From Actinomadura alba (lineage in GTDB: Bacteria; Actinomycetota; Actinomycetes; Streptosporangiales; Streptosporangiaceae), in assembly GCF_014323705.1 (NCBI RefSeq), contig NZ_JABVEC010000018.1, forward strand, positions 124,001 to 188,000: a DNA stretch of 64,000 nt, written 5' to 3'. The position numbers and the translations under genes were made by a program. The first letter of the stretch is position 1. Every line of letters starts with the position of its first letter. The notes beneath the pieces were generated by a model, which made no database searches, was not told the DNA's origin, and worked only from the letters and a program-made list of their open reading frames with translations. Shown one piece after another: positions 34,536 to 42,106 of the stretch.

Positions 34536-36086
34536 CTAGTCGACGTCACCCTTGACGTGCCGCTGCATGAACTCGTGGGCCAGGTCGCCGAACTGCTTGC
34601 CGAAGGCCATGGACGCCTCGACCGTTTGCTTGAAGTGGACCCCGCCCCACACCCGGCTGTAGCCGCAGTCCTTGAGGAACTCGGTCCAGGTGGCCCAGTG
34701 CAGCGTGATTTCGCGGGCCGGGGTGATCTTCGGCTCCACCAGCGACCCGCCGGCCGGAAGGGTGTGGGTCAGCTTCAGGACGTCGTCACCGAAGTAGCGC
34801 CGTGCGGCCTGCGCCTCGGCCGAGCACATCGTCGTGGAGCCTGACGGGTACTCGGGGTGGTCTCCCACGTTCAGGTAGGCGGCCCACTCGTTGGCGGGCA
34901 TGTCGTCGACCGTCCCCTTGCCGGGCCCGCCCCAGGCGCGCACCTCCTGCCGGCCGTACACGTGCCGGACGGCGCTGAACGGCCGGACGCTGTCGTAAGC
35001 GCGCTTTTGGTGCCAGGCGGCGATCAGCGCGTCGTAGAGCGACACCGAGTTCGAGAGGAGGAAATGGGTCCAGCCGTCCAGGTCAAGACCGCCGTGCGCC
35101 ATGATGGAGGCGACCGGCGAGGCACCGATGCCCTGCCGCTTGTCGTCGAAGAACTCCGCCTTCGCCTTCTGCTCGTCGGTGAGCGAGGCCGACGCCATGA
35201 GGATCTCGTCAACCGAGCGCTTGTAGTCTCCGGGCCGGGTGTGGTCGGTGTGCCGGGGCGGAGCGAGCTCGAACTGCTTCGGATCCCGGAAAGTGTACGG
35301 CTTGGCCCTCCCCATCTGCGGGGTGAGGAAACACTGGATGGTGAAGGCGCCGGCGTCACCCGCCCCACCGGCGAGGCGGCGGTTGTGCGTTCCCAGCCGC
35401 GGCTGCCAGCGCGAGGGGTTGGACAGTTCGTAGGCGCTGTTGACCGGCCGGTAGCCGGTGTAGTCCTCGAAGGGCTTGCCGTTGTACTTGCGGCCCATGT
35501 CACCGAGCTGGTTCATGCCGTCGCGGACGGCGGCCGCGACGGCGGCCTTCCCGGTCAGGTTGCCGATGCCGACCGGAGTGGTGTTGTCCATCGACTCGTC
35601 GTCGGGGTTCAGGCCGACCGATTCCATCAGCTTCCGGAAGTTCGTCATCCGGTCCGGCTCCACGCCCTTGATCACCTGCCACGAGGAGTGCATGCCGGCG
35701 ATGTTTCGTTGCCGGTTGGTGCGGCGCTCGCTGGAGGGACGGCGGGGGACCCGGGAGTGGACGCCCACCGCGGTCGGGTGGTACGGCGCCAGCGCGTCGA
35801 ACCACCCCACCATCCCGAAGTGGAGGAACCGATGGAGCACGGTCGGGTCCATTGGGGCGAAGACGTCCATGTCCGGAGCGTAGGTGGCGACCAGGTCGAT
35901 GATGAAGTTGCCGGTGTCCCAGTTGAAGTCGGCGGCAGCCTTCTCCGGCGAGCGCGGAGCCAGGCCGGCCGCGGCCGTTCCACCGAGCCCAAGGGTGGTC
36001 AGCGCTGCGGTGGAGGCACCGCCGAGCAGAAGCGACCTGCGTCGCGGTGAGAATTCCGAGACCGGGGAACGCTTGGACGGAGTCAT
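34536..36086 (-). CDS. Tat-exported vanadium-haloperoxidase-fold protein with altered active site
   Basis: A 516-residue member of the vanadium chloroperoxidase / PAP2 phosphatase fold. The N-terminus has a twin-arginine signal (SPRRRSLLLGGASTAALTTLG, residues 13-33), so export is expected. Vanadate/phosphate-site motifs: K361xxxxxxR368P369 (KRAYDSVRP) is complete; S477-R478-x5-H484 (SRVWGGVH) is complete and supplies the histidine that would bind vanadium; but the middle motif reads PSGS (414-417), with Ser417 where haloperoxidases and phosphatases have the acid-base His of PSGH. It may be a non-halogenating cyclase-like or phosphatase-like variant. Own upstream hairpin region and terminator. 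Confidence 0.88.
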   Translation of the reverse strand: MTPSKRSPVSEFSPRRRSLLLGGASTAALTTLGLGGTAAAGLAPRSPEKAAADFNWDTGNFIIDLVATYAPDMDVFAPMDPTVLHRFLHFGMVGWFDALAPYHPTAVGVHSRVPRRPSSERRTNRQRNIAGMHSSWQVIKGVEPDRMTNFRKLMESVGLNPDDESMDNTTPVGIGNLTGKAAVAAAVRDGMNQLGDMGRKYNGKPFEDYTGYRPVNSAYELSNPSRWQPRLGTHNRRLAGGAGDAGAFTIQCFLTPQMGRAKPYTFRDPKQFELAPPRHTDHTRPGDYKRSVDEILMASASLTDEQKAKAEFFDDKRQGIGASPVASIMAHGGLDLDGWTHFLLSNSVSLYDALIAAWHQKRAYDSVRPFSAVRHVYGRQEVRAWGGPGKGTVDDMPANEWAAYLNVGDHPEYPSGSTTMCSAEAQAARRYFGDDVLKLTHTLPAGGSLVEPKITPAREITLHWATWTEFLKDCGYSRVWGGVHFKQTVEASMAFGKQFGDLAHEFMQRHVKGDVD

Positions 36087-36358
36087 GGATTGACCTCAAT
36101 CTTTCCTCGAAGCCGGGCGCGCTACGTTGAAGAGAAGCTGGCAAAACAATTTCTGTCGTCCACGACACGATCGAATAGGGCTGTTGGACGTTGCCCCACG
36201 CCGGAGCCATGGCAGGTCGCTCACGGTTGAGGGATTGCCGCTCACGGTGAGCACTTCTGGCAACGATAGGAAGGAGTCTCTCTCACTTTCCGGGGGAAAT
36301 ACTAGATGTGGCGGCTATGTGTAGGCGACCACTCAAGTTGATCTGTGCTGGCCGAATC

Positions 36359-36388
36359 CTGCCAATGACAATTTCTTGTCATTGGCAG
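36359..36388. promoter_or_regulatory. Perfect 13-bp inverted repeat overlapping a weak cluster motif
   Basis: CTGCCAATGACAA (36359-36371) pairs with TTGTCATTGGCAG (36376-36388) over a TTTC loop. Bases 36361-36381 match the 21-bp motif at about 15 positions. It is about 275 bp upstream of the haloperoxidase-like gene, so it may be an operator; a hairpin or transposon-end role is also possible. Confidence 0.45.
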
Positions 36389-36473
36389 CCGAGTGTTCAG
36401 GTCTGGATAATTCGGCGCCGCTGGGAGCTGTCGACCGCCGGGGGCACACCGGAGACCTCACGGTCACCCAAGC

Positions 36474-36546
36474 GGTGACGAGGCGGTTCGACCTGACCGA
36501 TGAGCAGTGGGCGCGGCTGGAGCCGCTGTTGCCGCGGCCGGGCAGG
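36474..36546 (+). pseudogene. Fragment of IS5/IS402-type transposase N-terminus
   Basis: Reads VTRRFDLTDEQWARLEPLLP then RPGR, the well-known N-terminal helix of IS402-group (DUF4096) transposases. Similarity ends abruptly at 36546, where an unrelated fragment begins on the other strand. No DDE residues or terminal repeats survive. Confidence 0.75.
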
Positions 36547-36650
36547 ACCTCTTTGGCTTCCGTCCTACCGGTCTCCGGGCCTGTGGCGAGGACCTTGTCG
36601 CCGACTTCTACATCTTCGATCGGTTTCTCTTTGATGGGCGCGGGCGTGCC
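36546..36650 (-). pseudogene. Fragment of a Hint (intein-like, polymorphic-toxin) domain
   Basis: The minus strand reads PIKEKPIEDVEVGDKVLATG then PETGRTEAKEV, the typical N-terminal Hint block of polymorphic toxins and secreted proteins (a KPIEDVKVGDKVLATDPETG type motif). It has no start, no Hint cysteine block and no toxin. It abuts the transposase fragment exactly, so one is the break point of the other. Confidence 0.65.
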
Positions 36651-36779
36651 CTCCCCAGATGAGCAGGCCCGCGCCCACAACGCAGGGATCGGCGACGCCG
36701 AAAAAGCGGCATCCGTAACGTAGATTCAATGGCCAGGAATGGGTCCGTGCGGCGCCGAACCGGCCCGCGACGGCTCGGC

Positions 36780-38435
36780 TCAGTTCGATTCCAGATCCCG
36801 CTTGCGCATGCCGACGAAACCCAGTGCGATCAACCCTGCGGAGATGACGGTCAAGAGCACCAGCGGTAGCGCATTGAATTCCGTGGCGGGAAGGGCGGGA
36901 ATATGCTCGAACGGTGACAGATCCGTGACCCAGCCGGGCAGTTCGATCAGGCCGCCGGTCATCTCCATGAACAGTCCATAGACCACCACGAGCCAGACTG
37001 CGCCCAGAGCCCGGGGCAGGATTCCCAACAAGGCCACGGCCACGCCCACCACGAACCAGGTGGCCGGCAGGTACGCCAGCGCCGCGACCAGGCCGTCGGC
37101 CATCAGGCTCCCGTCGCCGGCGCTGAGCGCCGAGGTCAGCCCCACGCCGAGGCCGCACGCCACCGCCATGATGACGCCGCCGGCCAGGACGACCAGCACC
37201 TGGCTGCCCAGCCAGCGCGCCCGGGACAGCCCGGTGGCCAGCAGCGGCTCGACGCGCCCGACCGTCTCCTCGGCGCGCATCCGCTGGATGGCCAGCACCG
37301 GGTAGAACGATGCGACCGCCAGGAGCGGGCTGGTGATCGAGCTGAGCCAGGAGTTGATGAAGCTCGTGCCTTCGGTCTGCAGGAAGATGTCACGGAACGT
37401 CTCATTGTCCTGGAGGAACGTCTCGACCTCCCCGGTGAACGCGCCGTAGGCCGCGCCCAGGGCGAACAGCCCGAGCCCCCACCACAGCAAGGAGGCGCGA
37501 TGCATGCGCAGGGCCAGGCCGACCGGGGTTCCCAGCAGCGGGGATGCCTGACGCGGACCCGGCCGCGGCGGAACCAGCCCGGCGCCGACGTCGCGCCGGG
37601 TGCTCAGCACGAACGCCGCCGCCACCAGTACGGCCGTCACCAGCGCCGACACCAGCAGCGGCCACCAGCGGTCGTCGACGTAGGGCCGGGTCGCCTGCGC
37701 CCAGCCGATCGGCGACAGCCATGACAGGAAGTTGCCCCCCATGTCGCCCACCGCCCGCACGACGAACACCACGGCGATCAACGCACCGGCGATCCCGTTG
37801 GCGGAGCGGCCGTACTCGGTGATCTGCGCGCACACTGCGACGATGCCGGTGAACACCAGCCCGATCGATGCCAGGCTGGCCCCATACATCAGCGAGCCCT
37901 GCACGGTGATGCTCTCCTCGCCAGTGCTGGCCAACGCCAGGGCCACCAGAAGGCCCAGCACCAGGTTGGTGACCGTCACCACCACCAGGGCGGCGGTGGT
38001 GACGGCATATCGCCCCACCACGGCGGCCCGCACCAGCTCGGCCCGGCCGGTCTCCTCCTCGGCGCGGGTGTGCCGGACGAACAGCAGCACGCTCATCAGC
38101 GCAACGAAGATCGCTATGAAGCTGAGGAACTCGTTGGAGAGCATCGCGCCGATGGTGTAATCGTCCAGCCCGATGCCCGGCCCGCCGACGGCCCGGCCGA
38201 CCGGGCTGTCCATCACCTCCACGCGGGCCTGACGGTCGGCCGCGGTGGCGTAGGCCTGCTGCAGCCCGCGCGCTACCGACAAGAGGCTGAAAGTGATGAC
38301 CAGGATCCAGGCCGGGATGCGGATCCGGTCCCGGCGCAGGATGAACTTGATCAAGGTTCCGGTGCCGGTCAGCGGCCCGCCCGCCGCGGCGGGCGCGCCC
38401 ACCTGCACGCCCGGCCGCTCACTCACCGCGGTCAT
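36780..38435 (-). CDS. ABC exporter permease (two-half, ABC-2 type)
   Basis: Membrane part of an exporter. The 551-residue protein has about twelve spans in two similar halves: first span near residue 40, a group from about 100 to 310, and a second set from about 335 to 540. Each half has a long outer loop after its first span. ATG at 38435 overlaps the ATPase stop by ATGA, so an upstream frame to 38576 was rejected. Together with the ATPase it resembles the drug- or antibiotic-exporting DrrAB-like and polyketide-exporter systems of actinomycetes. Likely exports the cluster product or gives self-resistance (inference). Confidence 0.88.
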   Translation of the reverse strand: MTAVSERPGVQVGAPAAAGGPLTGTGTLIKFILRRDRIRIPAWILVITFSLLSVARGLQQAYATAADRQARVEVMDSPVGRAVGGPGIGLDDYTIGAMLSNEFLSFIAIFVALMSVLLFVRHTRAEEETGRAELVRAAVVGRYAVTTAALVVVTVTNLVLGLLVALALASTGEESITVQGSLMYGASLASIGLVFTGIVAVCAQITEYGRSANGIAGALIAVVFVVRAVGDMGGNFLSWLSPIGWAQATRPYVDDRWWPLLVSALVTAVLVAAAFVLSTRRDVGAGLVPPRPGPRQASPLLGTPVGLALRMHRASLLWWGLGLFALGAAYGAFTGEVETFLQDNETFRDIFLQTEGTSFINSWLSSITSPLLAVASFYPVLAIQRMRAEETVGRVEPLLATGLSRARWLGSQVLVVLAGGVIMAVACGLGVGLTSALSAGDGSLMADGLVAALAYLPATWFVVGVAVALLGILPRALGAVWLVVVYGLFMEMTGGLIELPGWVTDLSPFEHIPALPATEFNALPLVLLTVISAGLIALGFVGMRKRDLESN

Positions 38436-39409
38436 CGCGCCGCCCCCGCGTCGCCGGAGGCCACCCGCTGCCCGTCGGACCCGGTGGCCAGCTCGTCGCC
38501 GTAGTGCCGCAGGAACAGCTCCTCCAGGGCCGGCGGCTGGCTGATCAGGCTGCGCACGCCGTGCGGCGCCAGCCACGCGATCACCTTGTCCATGTGCTCG
38601 CCGTCCACGGAGAAGCGCACCAGGGAGTTCTCGGTGTGCGCATCGTGCACACCGGCCAGCTCGGACAGACCGGTCACCGGCCGCTCGACCTCGGCCTCGA
38701 TGGTGGTGCGCCGCAGGTGCCGCATCTGGCTGAGCACCCCGCTCTCCACCACGACGCCCTGGCGGATGATGCTGACCTTGTCACACAGCTTCTCGACCTG
38801 CCCCAGAATGTGGCTGGACAGCAGCACGGTGCGCCCGGCCTCTTTCACCTCCCTGATGCAGTCTTGGAAGACCGCCTCCATCAGCGGGTCCAGTCCTGCG
38901 GTGGGCTCATCCAGGATCAGCAGCTCCACGTCGGAGGCCAGCGCCGCCACCAGCGCGACCTTCTGCCGGTTGCCCTTGGAGTAGGTGCGGCCCTTCTTGG
39001 AGGGGTCCAGATCGAACCTTTCACACAGCGTCTCGCGCTTGGCCGGATCCAGCCCTCCGCGCAGCCGGGCCAGCAGGTCGATGGCCTCTCCCCCGGTCAG
39101 GTTCGGCCAAAGGCTCACATCGCCGGGCACGTAGGCCAGGCGCCGGTGCAGTGCGACCGCGTCACTCCACGGGTCGCCGTCCAGCAGGCGCACCTGGCCC
39201 GCGTCGGCGCGCAGCAGTCCCAACAACACGCGGATCGTGGTGGACTTACCCGCCCCGTTAGGGCCGAGGAATCCGTGAACTTCACCCGCTTTCACCTGCA
39301 GGTTCAGTCCGTCCAGGGCACGCGTCTGGCCGAATGTCTTCACCAGGCCGACGACATCGATGGCGTTGTTCACGGAACCGTTTTGTGGACTTCGCTGCGG
39401 GTACCGCAC
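38432..39409 (-). CDS. ABC transporter ATP-binding protein
   Basis: Energises the permease next door. The 325-residue protein has Walker A GPNGAGKSTT near residue 50, the signature stretch TYSKGNRQKVALVAAL near 143, Walker B LLILDEPTAGLDP near 165, the switch histidine in LLSSHILGQVEKL, and the C-terminal extension usual for DrrA-like exporters (ALEELFLRHYG near 302). The start was set at GTG 39409, with GGAG seven bases upstream; a second GTG twelve codons in lacks a good site. First gene of the two-gene unit. Confidence 0.92.
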   Translation of the reverse strand: MRYPQRSPQNGSVNNAIDVVGLVKTFGQTRALDGLNLQVKAGEVHGFLGPNGAGKSTTIRVLLGLLRADAGQVRLLDGDPWSDAVALHRRLAYVPGDVSLWPNLTGGEAIDLLARLRGGLDPAKRETLCERFDLDPSKKGRTYSKGNRQKVALVAALASDVELLILDEPTAGLDPLMEAVFQDCIREVKEAGRTVLLSSHILGQVEKLCDKVSIIRQGVVVESGVLSQMRHLRRTTIEAEVERPVTGLSELAGVHDAHTENSLVRFSVDGEHMDKVIAWLAPHGVRSLISQPPALEELFLRHYGDELATGSDGQRVASGDAGAAR

Positions 39410-40334
39410 AAGTTCGCTCCGATCCTATTTAGCTCTGCCACTTTCAGCCACACTGACCGCGCGACCCGCTATCCTGCGGCCGCCCGGCTTCCTGGGTGGC
39501 GGTCTTGCAGAAACGTGCAGGTCAGCCAGTGCGATTGCCCATTTGAACCCGTCGGCGATCACCTGTCCGAACATGACACGGAACCACACCCGCTCGTCCA
39601 ATCTTCGCCGGGTCCGGATGCGCTTTCTCGACAGAGCCTAACGGGTCGCCTCCGGCAACCCGACTGCACCCCCACGGGGCGACAACGGCCATTCCTCTAT
39701 AAGATCGAAAGCCACGCCGGATCACTGCTTTGACCATAAGGCGACACATCGGTCAAAATCACCATGAACCGGGCTTAATTGGCATGTTACTCCCTGTCGA
39801 TGCGCAATAACGACGCGACACATCGGCCACCGCACCTGCCCTTTCCCGTCCCGGCTCCGTCCCCGATCCGGGTCCTCCCGTCCGAGCCGTGGCCGCCGCG
39901 TTTCGCCCGATCCGGCTTTCGGCCGGCCCCACCACGGACGCCGCACCCCGCCAGGCGGCTCGCCGGGCAACCCCGCCGGACAACTCCGCCGGGCACGCCC
40001 CTTCATGGGCGCGCTCCCGACCCGGGTCCGGCCGGGTCGGCGGCGGCCGCCCGCGGTCGCCATAGCCATATCCAGGAATAACTACCACAGGCAACAGTTT
40101 TACACACCTCCACAATTTGTCAATGACTCAGGACTCGAAAGGCCAACGGACAAGCTACTGCTACGCGATATTCACAGGTCGCCAAGGACTTGCCACCAGC
40201 GGACTATTGGGCGGCAATTGGCGACCGGGCTACGTTGCCTGCGACCGGGGCTGACAATCTCTGCATCAGGGTTGGGTGACTCTCGATGTGGCTGACGGCC
40301 ACTTCGCAAAGTGATGCACCGCGCAGGAGGTGTC
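39410..40334. other. Long divergent intergenic region, no gene seen
   Basis: About 925 bp between the ABC operon and the FAD oxidase. Open frames on both strands have no family pattern. A loose motif pair, GGCGATCAC (39554-39562) and CATGACA (39572-39578), resembles the 21-bp cluster motif with four extra bases between halves. The stretch 40081-40130 is relatively AT-rich. Confidence 0.45.
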
Positions 40335-41765
40335 ATGGGGGTTCGGCGAATCCACGCCACCGACCTGGCCGAGGCGCTGCGGGGCGACCTTCCCGGGTCG
40401 GCCGTGAGCCAAGGCGAGCCGACCAGTGACTTCGGTGGGCTCGCGCAGTCCCATCCCGGCGCGATCGTGACCGTGCGAAGCGAGGAGGAACTCGGCAGCG
40501 TTCTGGAATTCGCCCGCACACGAGACGTCGCGGTCGGAATGCAGGGCAGAGGGCATTCTTGTGGTGGCCAGTCGCTCGTCGACTCCGCCGGCATCCTGCT
40601 GCACAACCGGATCAAAGAAGACCCGGTCCTGCTGTCCGATGATGAAGTCGAGCTGACCTCGGGCCTGCAATGGCAGGAGGTGGAAGCGGATCTCGCACAA
40701 TGGGGGCGCTCGGTTCCGGTAACGACCGACGTGCTGCAACTGTCGGTCGGCGGCACGCTCTCGGTGGGAGGGTACGGCACCGACTCGGTTCAATTGGGCG
40801 GCCAGATCGACCATGTCACGGCCCTGAAGATCATCACCGCCGACGGAGCGACGCACTGGTGCTCCCCCTCGTCGAATCCGCAGCTTTTCCGGATGGCGCT
40901 GGCCGGCACCGGACGGGTCGGCTACATCGTCAGGGTGCGGATGCGCACCTCGGCCATTCACGTCCAACTGCGACGGGCCACCTACCACTACGACTCGCTC
41001 ATCTCCCTTGCCGATTCCATGGCGTGGCTGGCCGATCCGCAGACCCCGGCCCCGCCCTACTTGCGCGCCCGCTCCGACGCGCCCGACCGCGAGGGCCGCG
41101 TCTCCTACGGGGATTACCCGTACGACGAGGCCATCGGTCAGATGCCCCCCAGAGAACGGCTGGGCACGCTCGAGGACGTCCAGAGCCTTCTCGGGCAGCC
41201 ACAGGTCATCGAAAACCGCGGACTTCCCAGGTTCTATGACCACGTGAACGTCAACCGCTGGGTCGCGAAACTGCCGAATGCCTACAATCTGTGGACCGAC
41301 TTCGGTTTCCAGTATCCGGCATTCCGGCAGTTCTGCGAGCACATCCAGCGCCAGTCGAAGGATGGCGCCTTCGGCTCGGCGCTGCGGGCGGTGCACATCC
41401 TGGGCGTGTCGCCCTCGGCGGACGACAACGATTATTTTCCATTCGACCTGCGGCCCACAGGAAAAGGACGGACGTTCACCTGCGGCCTGTACTGCATGCT
41501 GCCGTCGGCCGACGAGACCGACCTGGCGCGGCTGCGCGCCGCCATCGACACCTGCCTCCAGGTCACGGCCGAACTCGGCGGCAGGCCGTACGTCTACGGC
41601 TACGACGAGATGTCGCGCGGCATGTGGGAACGGTCCTTCGGCCAGGAAGCCGTCGCCGGCCTGGTGAAGCTGAGGGAAGAGCACGATCCGGCTGGTCTGA
41701 TCGCAGCGCCCTGGGACAGGACCACCAACTCCGTCTCCGCACCACAGCGAAGGATAGGGGCCTGA
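40335..41765 (+). CDS. FAD-linked oxidase (PCMH/BBE-like) with His-linked flavin
   Basis: The 476-residue protein has a PCMH FAD domain with GRGHSCGGQSLVDSAG near residue 70. The His of GRGHS is the usual covalent FAD attachment site; the Cys two residues on is not in the classic second-linkage position. Other parts: VLQLSVGGTLSVGGYG near 137 and a cytokinin-dehydrogenase-like C-terminal half (FTCGLYCMLPSADETDLARL near 375). ATG at 40335 follows AGGAGGTGTC, better than the upstream ATGs. Oxidises an alcohol, amine or sugar-like substrate with O2 as acceptor; which one is unclear. It lies alone on the plus strand. Confidence 0.87.
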   Translation: MGVRRIHATDLAEALRGDLPGSAVSQGEPTSDFGGLAQSHPGAIVTVRSEEELGSVLEFARTRDVAVGMQGRGHSCGGQSLVDSAGILLHNRIKEDPVLLSDDEVELTSGLQWQEVEADLAQWGRSVPVTTDVLQLSVGGTLSVGGYGTDSVQLGGQIDHVTALKIITADGATHWCSPSSNPQLFRMALAGTGRVGYIVRVRMRTSAIHVQLRRATYHYDSLISLADSMAWLADPQTPAPPYLRARSDAPDREGRVSYGDYPYDEAIGQMPPRERLGTLEDVQSLLGQPQVIENRGLPRFYDHVNVNRWVAKLPNAYNLWTDFGFQYPAFRQFCEHIQRQSKDGAFGSALRAVHILGVSPSADDNDYFPFDLRPTGKGRTFTCGLYCMLPSADETDLARLRAAIDTCLQVTAELGGRPYVYGYDEMSRGMWERSFGQEAVAGLVKLREEHDPAGLIAAPWDRTTNSVSAPQRRIGA

Positions 41766-42106
41766 CGCCGGCCACCACCTTGGCGTCGGCGGCCACGGCC
41801 TCGCCGAACCAGGACTCCGCCCGGGCAGGCATCGCGGCCGCCGCCGTGCGCCGCCGCACCATGGCGGCGACGGTGCGGGCCTCTCCGGGACAGGGAACCC
41901 GCTGGACGAGCGCGGTCGCCGAACCGGAGGCGTAGCGCCCCGCCTCCCCAAAACCACCGGTCCCGGACCTCGCGGACGACCGCCGTGGCTTCGTCCGCGT
42001 TGCCCAGCATGCTGCGGGCGACCGAGAACGGGGGCGTCGACCCCGTTGGCAAGCACGGCAGAGCCTTCTTGGCGCTCCGTCTGCCGGCACCCATCGGGCG
42101 AACCGG
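41766..42106. other. Intergenic stretch between convergent genes
   Basis: About 340 bp. A minus-strand frame contains SMLGNADEATAVVREV, faintly like the start of an ECF sigma factor, but it is too short to call. Nothing else recognised. Confidence 0.4.

Larger units (their letters stand above)
36087..36779. other. Intergenic region with hairpin and gene relics
   Basis: About 690 bp between two minus-strand units. It holds a palindromic GCTCAC-G-GTGAGC element near 36239, a perfect 13-bp hairpin at 36359-36388, a plus-strand IS5-type transposase fragment and a minus-strand Hint-domain fragment. No complete gene is present. Confidence 0.6.

Noticed and set aside
41766..42094. Minus-strand SMLGNADEATAVVREV as a sigma-factor fragment
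   Set aside because: Only about 16 residues resemble ECF sigma factors and nothing around them fits; too weak to list as a relic.
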